From Branchiostoma floridae (Eukaryota > Chordata > Leptocardii > Amphioxiformes > Branchiostomatidae), in NCBI RefSeq assembly GCF_000003815.2, contig NC_049997.1, positions 16,600,636-16,664,635 on the forward strand: a stretch of DNA of 64,000 nt, written 5' to 3'. A model generated the notes under the pieces. That model searched no databases, was not told the DNA's origin, and saw only the letters and a program-made list of their open reading frames with translations. The position numbers and the translations under genes were made by a program. Shown here piece by piece: positions 34,501 to 45,989 of the stretch; position 1 is the stretch's first letter; each line of letters opens with the position of its first letter.

Positions 34501-37308
34501 TGTGTGTGTTTGTGTGTGTGTGCGTCCGTGTATTTGTATGTATGTGTGTACATGTGTCTTTGTGTATATGTGTCTGTGTGTGTGCTCGCGCGCGAGTGTA
34601 TGTAACGTTATGTGTGTGCGTGTGTGCTTGTGCATGCGTGTATGCATATGTGTTCGTGTGTGTGTTTGTGTGTGTGTGCTCGTGCGTGCGTGTGGGCATG
34701 TGTGTGTTGGTGTGTATGTGTGATGACCTTCATGAATTTATCTCTTTTTTTTCAGACGATACAGCTACAGTTCGTTAGCAAACAAGAACGGCAAATATTG
34801 AATAAAAACCCAACGTACAGAGGTACCCTCATTCAAGAATACAGAAAGGATGGAGACCCCAAAATAAAGGTGTTCCGGGCTGAAAACTCGGAGAGTGTGA
34901 ACAAGGAGAACGGTAAGTGTTTAAAGTTTTCACTTAAGTTAGAATTCTGGGTTGCAACTTTACAAATTCAACGTACAATTAATGTTTCTCCGTAAGCCAT
35001 AGGGAAAACATATTGTTTTGACTGGTGCGTTCTTTGTAAACTGTTTGCGTTCTTGCTGTGCACATCGCCCCTCATTTATGCCACAAATGTTCACATGGAA
35101 GGGTCTCCATGGGTTTTTAGTGTGTGTGTCATATTGTTTTACAAACTCGCGTCGCGTATACGTAATAAGTGGATTTCTGCAAGAACGTTGCAACTGGTTG
35201 TTACATAAACTATTGGAAGATATCTTCTCGATCTGGAGTTTAGTTTTCCTCTATTTTCTATTACATCAGAAGATCTTAGAACAACTTTGTTTAACCCTAT
35301 TCAAACGGGGGGGGGGGTATTCTTTTGAGGCCTACGCCAAATTTCATGCCATGAATTTGGCGTGGGCCTAACGCGGCGCATAACGCATGAACGGCTTACG
35401 ATAGTCACCAAATTTGTTGACTTTTCCTGAAATTATGTTGACATACAAAATTTCGAAAACTTTTCGTATTGCCATGGCAACCGGTTGTTGACAGGATTTT
35501 TGTATTTTTCAGGTTTTCCTTGCTATATTTTCCAACATGAATAAAATATCTTATAATTTAGTATATCTTTAAGAATTAGATATGCATAAATTATACTAAT
35601 CTAATGACGTCATCGCCCAAATTCAAATATGGTGGACCATATCACCAGATCAAGTATAACTAACTTATTATTCTTGTATCTCATTGTTCCGTTTAGCAAT
35701 ATTGACAGTATACTCCTACAGAAGTATACCACCCGGTGGTGGCACCTATGTTGTACTGCAGTTTAAGGCGTCCAAAATGTACTTCACCGCGAAGAAAACT
35801 AAACCGGGCAAGCTTATTCTACAGGTAGGTTATACAACAAACAGAGTCAAAGCAGGCGATGTTACTCAGATGACTTTTTCGTAGATCTGAAAACGTTTCA
35901 AATACAATATTTGTTACTGTGAGCATGTTTAAGAACCCACTACTCTAACCGAAATGAGAAGGGGCCCTTCCCGGTGTGAGTGGTTCAAAATCTACACTCC
36001 TATGGCCGCACCTGGGGCAATTACCGTCGTATTGAGGTCACCTGAGTGGCGCCGAATGGCAGCCACTCCAGACCCTTGTGATTTAGTCCCGCCTATTGTA
36101 AGCTCCTCACAATTCAGACCCTGTGTGTGAAGAGGGAGTAGTCAGCACACCTAATAAAAATAATGTTGAAGGTGATTATGATTATTATAGGGCATTTAAT
36201 TTCTTTTCCAACTGTCTTCAAAGAAGAAGTCAAACCCCGTAATAGTAACGTAGATTTAGTACACTATTCTGTACCGTATGTACATTAATCCACTTAATAT
36301 TTGTATGTTAGATCTTAGATTATCTATATGTTTCTAGACCACATTCATATTCATTTCATGTATCTAGTCTTTCTTCACTTGCAATTAGCCCCATGGGCAT
36401 GAATTTGCAATAAAACATATATTATTTTTGCTGACAGGAACCGGGGGAGTTTGATCCGGAAGATGCCGAAGACATCACGACAACTGCCGACCGGCGAGTG
36501 TTCCTGGTGAAACCGAGTCAGCCAGGTTCGTCAGATGTCGTGTTTGCCTCACAGCACAAGTCAGGCGACAACAAAAACAAGGCTCGTGTAATCACCTTGC
36601 TGAAGAACAGAGGGGTTCCCGCCAAATTCAAGCGCGAAGGTGCGACGTTTGAAAGTCTCATTTGCCTTTCTAGTGTAGTTCACCTTTATCCGTGCGGTAA
36701 CCTATATTCATTGTTTTTAAAAATAGGGTATGTAGGGATATCAAGTCAACGGAAGGTGGTTTTAGACTACAATATTTTGAAAAAAAAAATGTTGAAACTA
36801 ACGTCCGGCGACTTGATATCCATGATGCCCTGTTTTGAATACAACAGATATAGGTTACCCCATGAATAAAGGTGAACTAACGTCATATGTCCTTGTATTG
36901 CGTACATACATTGTACACACGTCATTGACAAAAGTTTGCACAGACAAAAAGCTAGAAGAAACAATGAGAAATAGCAAATGAGAGCACAACACATTCTAAA
37001 TAGTAAACTAAAGTTTGATCTGGAAATATGTAACGTTAGGTACTACAAGAAAGAAGTCTTGTTTCTGCGGTATATATATTCCTTGTGTAACCTGTTTATT
37101 TGCTGAAAAGCTTTAATATAGATATAAGTCGAAGGTAACTAGTGCTGTGAGCCTGAAATGGCAAATTTATGCATGCTAAAAGGTAAGTTTTTAATATCTT
37201 TCCACAGGAAAGGGGCCATTGGAATCGCAGTGGTTTCAAATCGAGCACGTTTTGGCAGGGGGCGCTTCCGAACAGCGTGACGAAGGACAAGTCCAAGGAG
37301 TATACTAG
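34318..37308 (+). CDS. Interleukin-1-family-like beta-trefoil protein (putative cytokine)
   Basis: Exons: 5' exon ending 34399 (start not certain), 34756-34912, 35697-35824, 36438-36639, 37208-37308. All junctions are in phase with good AG/GT sites. The start is placed after the flanking transposon; an in-frame ATG at 34238 inside the transposon end is possible. About 220 residues follow: SKQERQIL, FRAENSESV, SYRSIPPGGGTYVVLQFKAS, KMYFTAKKTKPGKLILQ, DRRVFLVKPSQPGSSDVVFASQ and SQWFQIEH. The run of short strands, the LxFK..xMYFT....KPxLxLQ segment, the RRVFLV..S..VVFASQ segment and the end WFQIE resemble the IL-1 beta trefoil core. The 128-base exon ends after LILQ, much as the IL-1 exon ends after TLQLE. 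No signal peptide is obvious. FGF-like trefoil is the alternative. Function unproven. Confidence 0.5.
34403..34727. repeat. TG/TA microsatellite
   Basis: Long imperfect TG run with an internal TA block (34468-34496), directly after the donor at 34399. It generates several spurious cysteine/valine or histidine/threonine-rich frames. Confidence 0.95.
35283..35640. repeat. Fragment related to the TTAA element at 3647-4638
   Basis: It shares GCATAACGCATGAACGGCT (3931: GCATAACTCATGAACGGCT), ATTGCCATGGCAAC, and the AATGACGTCATCGCCCAAAT / AAATATGG pattern. It lies between exons of the cytokine-like gene and starts with TTTAACCCTATTCAAACGGG, a partial end. Confidence 0.6.
35915..36130 (+). repeat. 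SINE-like interspersed element
   Basis: Begins GAGCATGTTTAAGAACCCAC, shared with 15645-15665. It contains no open frame and lies in the intron after the third coding exon of the cytokine-like gene. Confidence 0.6.
36676..36879. mobile_element. About 200-bp inverted-repeat MITE, third family member
   Basis: Left TAGTTCACCTTTATCCG and right AATAAAGGTGAACTA are inverted, with GGTAACCTATAT mirrored by ATATAGGTTACC. It sits only 40 bases beyond the exon ending 36639. Confidence 0.8.
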
Positions 37309-37382
37309 CATAGCTTCATGACTGAACCAAGTAGCTCGCTCAATTTGAGGCATATTATTGTGAGAATATGACATAATCAAGG

Positions 37383-37388
37383 AATAAA
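37383..37388 (+). terminator. Polyadenylation signal of the cytokine-like gene
   Basis: AATAAA 75 bases after the stop codon at 37308. Confidence 0.6.
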
Positions 37389-37859
37389 ACAATTTTTTAT
37401 TATGCGTTAAACTGTCCTAAGATGAGCATTAAATGTTTGTTGTATGTAAACAAACATATTAACAAGATCAGAAGATCCAATATAGTCAGTCTTAAAAAAA
37501 AAGCTGTTATAACTTAAGATTGTTGTCCATTATAGCGAAGCATATAAATAGTCAAGTCATGTCAGTGTTCATTGCACAACAAATTGTAACAGGTACAATA
37601 TAAGACAAGCCACTGGCTAGTTACATCAATTTGGTACAACCTACTCGTAGGTTCTAAGCTATTGATAGAAGATACGATGAGTTGTTGTACGTGTATATAA
37701 CCCTGTTGTAACGTTATGTCTACTATACAGCGACATGCACATTGATACTCTAAAGTCAATACCTTTACTTCTTTTTTTGCATGAAGGTGTATATACAATG
37801 TAGTATCACGTATATGTGTTGACCTAGATAGACAGAAACTACATATGTCGCGACATGAA

Positions 37860-38155
37860 ATAACATCATACTAGTATTTGGGCCTAACGGCAAGTGTTCG
37901 GTTCGGAACCAAGTGGTTCCGGGTTCGAATCTTGTCATGTCACCAATCTTGTGTCTTTTAAAATGGCACTTTACACGGCTTTACTCACTCTACTTAGATG
38001 TAAACTTGAATTCGGTTCGGGAGGTAAAAGATATATACTACCTTTACCTTCTTTTAAAATGTAACCTGTTTCACGTATACTTCAGTTATCCTACTCAATG
38101 CATTTAGCCCATGTTGGGCAGGAATATGCAATAAAGATCATTGTCATTGTCATTT
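37860..38155 (+). repeat. tRNA-derived SINE
   Basis: A B-box-like GGGTTCGAATCTTG at about 37919 follows a tRNA-like 5' part. The element ends in TTGGGCAGGAATATGCAATA then AAGATCATTGTCATTGTCAT, a tail also seen at about 36385-36425. Confidence 0.6.
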
Positions 38156-39596
38156 AACTTGAGTGCAGTGTCACATTGTCCTCGTATGTCTCAAAGCAAA
38201 TAACAACAATAAACAAAAACACATGAAACGAGTCTCTAATTGTCTTGGGTAATGTTACAGTATTGATGGCCACACACTTGATAATCTGAATTAGTTTGAT
38301 TTTTTTCTTCCTTTATAATATAAAGTAGGACATATCATTATGTAATGATAGCTTCAACACTTACTTGGTAGCACGTATGACACAGTATCTTACTGGCTGA
38401 CATATGACTTACTGACAACTTTTCTCTTCGCTGATTGGCTGGCCTATTTGATTCAATTAACTGTAAGTCGACCGCCGTCCCAGCTGCAGGTGCGAGGTCA
38501 ACGACCGCTCGGTCACCGTACTTGGGTCCTTTTACGACATATCCAATGCATATCTTTACCAAATTCAGGTCATACAGTTGTAATACTAGGGCACGGGAGG
38601 CACAAACATATAGTTTTGATTTAAAAATGGTCATACAACTTCAATAATCATTTTAAGAGGCATTTATAAAGAAAAATATCTGGGGACATTGGTCCACTCT
38701 ACCGTTGTGCCAGATTTCAGGTCATTCAGCCCAGTAACAACGGAGATAAATCTCTTTAAAGATTGCGACAGCAGCAGAAGAAGAAGAAGAAGTAGAAATA
38801 TAATAAACTCCCACATAGTAACAGTGGTAAACGTTATTATAAAACATCGTAAGAATGGTACGATTGACGTCATTGTGTCCATGTTACCCACGCATTGCAT
38901 AGTCACAGTACCGAACATGTGAGGTAATGATTGAACTTTATCCCCAGCATATGTGCACAAAGTCACACGACTCTGTTGACTGAAGTAACGTTATGACTCG
39001 ATGGAAAGGCCCACCTGAGTCAAAGGGAAAACCCACAAGTTTTGCTTATTAATAATGAGCCTCTAACTTTCACCAGTGCAGTTAGTACCTGGTCTAGCAC
39101 AGATAGATTTTAAGCTGTGGAGCTAAGACATACAGGTGAGATTTAGACAAGTATATATACAAGGGCCTGCTGGGCGATATAACGTTTGCTTTGCACAACA
39201 AGGGCATAACATTTCTCGCGCTTGCCAGAATACGTGTACCATTAACAACATGTTTGCTTGTTGTTGTTGTTGCTTATGCCCGTGCATACATTTACAACGA
39301 AAGGGACATTTTTCTGCACTAAAAAAAAATAATGTTAGGTGTTTCAATAACGTTGATCATTCTATCTCGTAGCATGGAGTTGTTTGTGTTTGTGTAGAGG
39401 AACCACATGATGGTGATTTACTTTTATGTAATGCTTGTTAAAAATAGAAATATAATTGTCTAAAGGCGATACCATCAAATCTATAAGCTACAGTATTAGA
39501 TAAATCCTAATTTCAGTAAATTATTATTACCAACACCGGTATCACAAGTCTGTTCTGACATATCCATAAGAATAAATTATTCTCTCCTCTCTTCAG
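38156..39596. other. Intergenic, no gene recognised
   Basis: No coding exon of recognisable family. Only a short GAA/AGA run at 38776-38793 stands out. It probably contains the promoter and a 5' untranslated exon of the following gene, since coding starts just after a splice acceptor. Confidence 0.5.
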
Positions 39597-39624
39597 AGCT
39601 TATCTTTGAGATATAATCAGCAAA

Positions 39625-42600
39625 ATGTCTGACATCAGTATGAACAGCCTGGCAAACAAGTTACAAGACTTAGAGTTATTTCTCAAGGGTAAAGGCGGCC
39701 AAGAAGTCGGTTACAGACAGGCGCTTAAAGAAGAAATAGTTGGAGAGGATCACTTTATGGAGGTGGAAGTCCTTAAAAGTCTTGGAGACCTGCGTCTACA
39801 GAAAGGAAAGCTCAGTAAAGATTCAACAGAGTTTGACAAGGCTGCTGGCCTGTATTCTGCTGCTCTACTGCGCTGCACAGATCCAGACATGGGAGAAACG
39901 CTGGAACATCGTATCGGCTACATGGAGAAACTCTCAAGACAACTGCTGCAGGGGTACACTCCACACTTCCGGTGGTTGTCACCAGACTACTGGGGCGCTG
40001 CTGACAGCAATGTTCTAAGGGTGGCAGAACTGTTTGACCAACTGCAGAAAGGTGACAAGAAGTCACATAAATCTGCCCAGGAGACATACACAGAAATGTT
40101 AATCACAGCAATTGAAAACAGCAATGTGTTCCTAGAGTTTGAGGTTCTAAAAAGTCTAGGTGATTTGTGCCTAGAGAAAGGCAAGGCAACCGGTGATACA
40201 TCCCAGTTCGCACAGGCAACTGCCGTGTACAAGAGGGCACTGAAAAGATGTGTAGGGCCTGACACAGACCAGACATTGCGTCATCGTATCAAGTACACAG
40301 AGAAGATCAGAGAAAAGAGAAGGGTGAATATTAATTATTCATGATATGTCAATCATGTACAAGATATCATGTGGTCCATTTGTTTTATACCAAGCTGTGA
40401 CAGTGCCCTGTGCTTTTCCACACATTACTTAAAACTGTTGTTGGTCATTAACAGACAACAAGTCAATATCAATTTACCTGCTCGTACAGCACTATTAACA
40501 TGGATATTGCATCGTAACACCACAAAAAAAGTTGGCGCATTTGATGACTTAAACGAGTATATAGGATACTTACAATACTATTAAGTTTGCATTTTATCAT
40601 GTAGCAATCATCAGAAAGACGGAGGAAAAAAGTACCCCCCTCGGGGCACGAGTTCTGGACCATCACAAGAACCGATACACCAAGGTGGGGAAATTCATAC
40701 GATCTATTGTATTAATTATAAACAACTTACTTAATAACAAACTTACGAGAGGCAAAGTCAGTAGTAACTTAAAAGAACCTGTAACGAAGCACAAACAAGT
40801 AACTATGGACTAAGTGAATACGATTATAGAAAAGTAAATTATTGTATTATTGTAAATAACTATGTGTAACGGAACACCTCTTGACCTCCCGCCAAACCNN
40901 NNNNNNNNNNNNNNNNNNNNNNNNNNNNNNNNNNNNNNNNNNNNNNNNNNNNNNNNNNNNNNNNNNNNNNNNNNNNNNNNNNNNNNNNNNNNNNNNNNGG
41001 CTCATACTATTCTTCTTTGCAAGTATTTAAAGTCCCATATTCATGGTGTCTAGTATTAACTAAAAAACATCGCTATTAACTCTAGTCAATGCAGGGACCT
41101 TCTGTTGAAAGGTGAATCGTTTCTTGCCAGTGCAGACCTGGACTCAGCAGAACAACACTTTGCTGCTGCACTCAAGATGGTACATGTACGAGGTGAGGAA
41201 ATACGTATTCATTTATTTGCTGAAATTTGCAAAATAAAATCCGTAACGTACCAGCGCTAGAATGTATCCTTTACAATGCCGACACCTCCTGGGAACCAAT
41301 AAAAAATCACCAAGAAACATATAAAGTTATAAATTACTTACAACATACACTTTGAGAGTTGATTACAATAATCATATTACATTGATTATTGTGATAACTA
41401 TCCTCCCATTGTAACCATGTGCATACACCGTATAGGAAAACTGGTCTTCAGGTAGCAGTATGAGTCAGAAAGAAATGTTTTGTACTGCCCAGATCCCACA
41501 GTCCAGCAGCACCAGAGAGAGGTGGAGCCCCTATGCAAGTTGGGAGATGTTTACAAAATGCGAGGTCAGCAGACAGGAGACGGGGGAGACTTTGTCAAAG
41601 CAGCAGCACTCTACAATTCAGCAATAGCCAGGTCAGAGGATCAAGTCCTCAATGGTAACATAGTAACAGCTGTAAGAGAGATAGAGAATTTGTTTCTCCG
41701 ATGTATCTTTAAGAAGGATGTTCATTATGTAGCTCATAACAACACAGAAAAGCACAAGAAACAGCTAAAGGAGATGCGGGACCAGATCAAGCTGGAAATG
41801 GAAACCATTGACCAGCAGCTGGATCCCTATGTACATGATGAAGATGACCCTTGTGTCAAAGAGATAGAGGCAAAACGAGCTCAGGCTGTCAGGAAGTTGT
41901 TTGAGAAAATTGCACAACAAAGGAAAGGGTTCATCGGCATACTTGTAGATGAGTGCAATGAGTTAATGGGTCCCCCTCCCTGTAAGTATGCCCTGATAGG
42001 TTTGGGATCACAGGCCACAGGGCTAGTAACTCCATACTCAGACCTGGAGTTTGCCATCTTGGTAGAGGAAGAAAGTGAACAATGTCTTGAGTATTTCCGC
42101 AACCTCACCCACTATCTGCACTTAAAGGTGGTCAATCTGGGAGAAACCATTCTCCCAGCACTGGGAATAAAATCTCTCAATGACTTCTCTTCCGAAAACC
42201 CACTTGACAGCTGGTACTATGACTCTGTTACACCTCGTGGGTTTGCTTTTGACGGCTCCATGCCAAAGGCAAGCAAAACTCCACTGGGTAGGCAGGGAAC
42301 TATGAACAAACCACCCAGTGAACTCATCTGCACCCCACAAAACATGGTTAAGATACTAAAGAATGATGCCACATTGTATTTGAAGGAGGGATATCACCTT
42401 GCCACAATGTTGAAAAACCCATGTCTGATAGCAGGGGACCAGAATTTGATTGACACGTACATGGACATCACATGGAAGATACTGCAAGCTGACGGGGGTA
42501 AAATGGCTCAGACCCTGGCACAGGAGACAATGAGGGAAGACGACCACATCTACAACGATCTAACATCATTCACAGCAAGGTTGATTGATGTAAAGAAAGA

Positions 42601-44530
42601 AATCTATCGCCTCCCTGCTGTAGCTGTGGACTGCTTGGCACTTTCTTCATGCATCATACCTACCACAGTTTGGGAGGCAATAGAAGAAATGAAATCCCAA
42701 CAAGTGATCAGTCCCGACAATGCACACAACCTGACAGTGCTTACCAGCATCTCAGCAGAACTCAGGCTCAGAACGTACATTGCAAATGGTGGACAGAAGG
42801 AAAACCTGTCAGCTTTGGCCTCAATCGAAACAGACCAGCATGGGCAGGCATCATCCCAATGGACCAAAAACGATGTACAAACAAGTCCACTGAAACAGAT
42901 TTTCTATCTACCGAATGAAAACCAGCTTGTCAGATATTATTACACGGCAGATCCTCTTAAATATTTCATTACTGACTGGTCTAAAAAAAGAACTCCACTA
43001 CAATCATTCCCTATGTTCTATGCAAGATTACCATATACTAAAGCAATGATGTACTCCCAACTATGCAAATATAGCCAGGCTATCATCTTCTTCCAAGAAG
43101 CTCTGGAGGAAGATGATGGAAGTTACACTACAAAGTTTGTGATGCTAAAAAACCTTGCAGTTTGTTTGAGTAGAATGGGCGATAACCAGGGGGCAGTTGG
43201 CTACCTGGAAGAGGCGGTGCAAGTAGCAAATGCCCATGGTCAAGCTAACGAATTGAATATGGGTGCTAATCCAAATATTGCCATGTTACTCCACAACCTG
43301 GGGGGAGTTTGGGGTCACCTTGGTGATCACAGAAAATCAATCAGCTACTATAAACAGGCACTGCAGATATATAGGACTATCTCTGATAATCGTACAGCAC
43401 ATTCCGACATTGCAGATTTATTCCATAGCCTAGGGGGAGCCTGGAGAGACCTGTGTGATTTCAAGAAAGCAATCAGCTACTATGAAGAGGCACTGCAGAT
43501 GAAGAGGAGTATCTATGGCGAGATCACTGCACATTCTGACATTGCTGAGTCACTGAACAGCCTAGGGGTTGCCTGGTACCATTTAGGTGATCACAAGAAA
43601 GCAATCAGCTACCTTCAAATGGCACTACAGATGAGCAAGGATATCTATGGTCATAGTACAGCCCATCCTAGAATCGCCACCCCTTTAAACAACCTTGGGT
43701 CAGCCTGGTGTCACCTGGGTGATCACACAAAAGCCATTAGCTGCTATGAACAGGCATTGAAGATCAGACGGACTATCTATGGTAAAGATGCAGCACATCT
43801 TGACATTGCTACCTCACTTCACAACCTTGGGGAAGTGTCGCGAGATCTAGGGGATTACAGAAAAGCAATCAGCTATCATGAGGAGGCACTACAGATGAAA
43901 AAGACTATTTATGGTAAAAGTACAGCACATCATGGTATTGCCAAATCACTCGGAAACCTGGAATCAGCCTGGGAAGACCTAGGTGATTACAGTAAAGCAA
44001 TTAGCTATTACGAACAGGCACTGCAGATACACAGGATTATCTATGGTCAGACTACACCACATCTTGATGTTGCTGTTTTGCTCAGCAAACTCGGGACATT
44101 AAATGATGGACTTGGTGATTACAAGAAAGCAATTAGCTACTATGAACAGGCACTGCAGATATGCAGGCGTATCTATGGTCAGACTACAGCACATCCTAAC
44201 GTTGCCAGTTTACTTCACAACCTAGGGGACGCCTGGCATCGCCTAGGTGATCATAGAAAAGCAATCAGCAACTATCAGCAGGCACTGCAGATGTTCAGAA
44301 GTATCTATGGTCTGAGTGCAGCACATCCTAACATTGTAAGAGCACTCAGCAACCTGGGTTATGTATGGTACGACCTGGATGACCTCAATAAAGCACTCAG
44401 TTTCTCAGAAGAAGCCTTGTCTGTGGCAAGGCTGCTTTATTCTCATGACAAAAGTCACCCAATGATAGAGCAAATTGAACAGAACATTGCCATGATCAAT
44501 ATGACTGTCAGAGAAAACAAATTACAATAA
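39625..44530 (+). CDS. Nucleotidyltransferase-fold and tetratricopeptide-repeat protein, 1304 residues
   Basis: Exons: 39597 (5' UTR; ATG at 39625)-40323, 40605-40684, 41095-41192, 41493-44530; the coding sum is 3915 bases, all phases agreeing. A strong acceptor (CTCTCTTCAG) before the ATG implies an upstream non-coding exon. Residues 1-230 contain two related blocks ([13 protein letters not shown], then AL.RC..PD...TL.HRI.Y.EK); a third, weaker block opens exon 4. Residues about 400-640 hold a nucleotidyltransferase core: GLGSQATG at about 463-469, then [11 protein letters not shown] with the acidic pair at about 476 and 478. From about 890 to 1290 are about nine 44-residue TPRs of kinesin-light-chain type ([10 protein letters not shown]..., AH..IA..L.NLG..W..LGD..KA). 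The family is expanded in amphioxus. The substrate is unknown; an innate-immune or scaffold role is inference. Confidence 0.85.
40899..40998. other. Assembly gap (100 N)
   Basis: Exactly 100 Ns, the customary length for a gap of unknown size. It lies in intron 2 of the TPR gene. The exons on either side join in phase without it, though a missing in-phase exon cannot be excluded. Confidence 1.
43290..44480 (+). repeat. 132-bp tandem coding repeat (TPR array)
   Basis: Nine or so 132-base units within exon 4, each coding a 44-residue TPR. Bases are also conserved between units (AAAGCAATCAGCTACTATGA and ACTATCTATGGT variants), pointing to fairly recent unit duplication or conversion. Confidence 0.9.
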
Positions 44531-45989
44531 CTGTTCTAAGAATATGAAATAAGCATTAAGTGAAATTTACCAAATCATAGAGCATAGACTTGCAGACATT
44601 ATGCTTTGTTAATAACATTTTAAATGTTAACACCATTTACATAAAACCAAATGTTAACTAAATAAAAGGTACTGGTTACACTACTACATTATCTTACATT
44701 TTTTTTAAAATATGTTCAATGCTTACTTTCGTTTTTAGCTTTGAAATATACAAAATGTAAATAAATCTACACATATTAAAGTATAAATGTTGTTTATCAT
44801 CTGCTCTTCCTTATCTATTGTCATTAAATGTCACATTCAAGATACAAAATCAAATTATACCCGGTAATACTACTCTTTTCCTGGATAAAGATATACCTTT
44901 TTCTTGGTTCAAAGATCATTTTTATTTGGAATGTTCAGAGATATATGTTTGCTAAGTGTTAAATAGCTTATACAAAAAGCGTTTAATTCATAGTGCAGCA
45001 AAGACAACATCTTAGTACCTCGAGAACTAGATACCATATAATTGAATAGTGTTCAAATATCTTACAAATATAAAAGCATTTTATTGTATAGTGTTGCAAA
45101 GGTAACATTAATTAATTGATATTTTTATCCCAGGCATCGTCTTTGGTACAAATTGATAGATATCTTTCTTGAAGTCAAGTATGTACATATTCTTAAAGTT
45201 TACTACCCTCAAACCAGAGATGGCAAAAATTGTCCAGATCTGATAATATATTCATTATCATGATTGTATAAATGCATAAATATATCACCTCACACTTCAT
45301 GATTACTGTGCAGAGTACATATCATTACTGCTATGCAACATGTGGATACACTGTGTATATTTATATATATTCTTATCCACATTTCAATGTAAAGCAGATT
45401 TCTCACAAGGTACAAGGTAATTAAGCAATAAACTTTAAGACTCAGATGTGAGTAAAGTCTCTTTTTTGCTTCTTGAACAAATTTGCTAAAATTGAATTTT
45501 GATTCTTTTTTCTTGAACTGAAGCAAATGCCACTGAAGTGTTACAGTTGCTTACTACGTCTACTTAGTAATACTCTATCTAAAGGAATGTGAGTTGCTGT
45601 TCATACTACTACAGTAACTGTCAGATTTGTACTGTACATTTTAAACACTTTGAAGCACTTTCCCCAACACAACATTTTCAGTTTACAAGACATACCAAAA
45701 CAGATCAAAATGACAAAATATTTTCAACAATGTCATCAATATACAAGCATAATTATGTAGAAATTATACAAATCTCTATCATAATTACTCAAAATAGACC
45801 ATTTCTCACAATTTCCTACTGTCACATTACCAACTCAAAGAAAAAGTACAATCTTTCTTAATTGGTCCATTCAAATGTCAGTTTCAATTTCAACTTAAGA
45901 ATTATCACCTATACAAATCAGTACAGATCAACTACAATTTTCTACTTTACACAGACTGTAGCTGCATGATAATGAAGCCTGCCCAGCAT
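44531..45989. other. Convergent intergenic region
   Basis: AT-rich 3' flank shared by the TPR gene (AATAAA at 44661-44666) and the opposing fusion gene. No coding exon or RNA gene was recognised. Confidence 0.6.

Noticed and set aside
34159..34778. Overlapping frames of up to 176 codons on both strands
   Set aside because: They read through the TG/TA microsatellite, giving only Cys/Val or His/Thr runs. Only the short stretch before 34399 is taken as exon.
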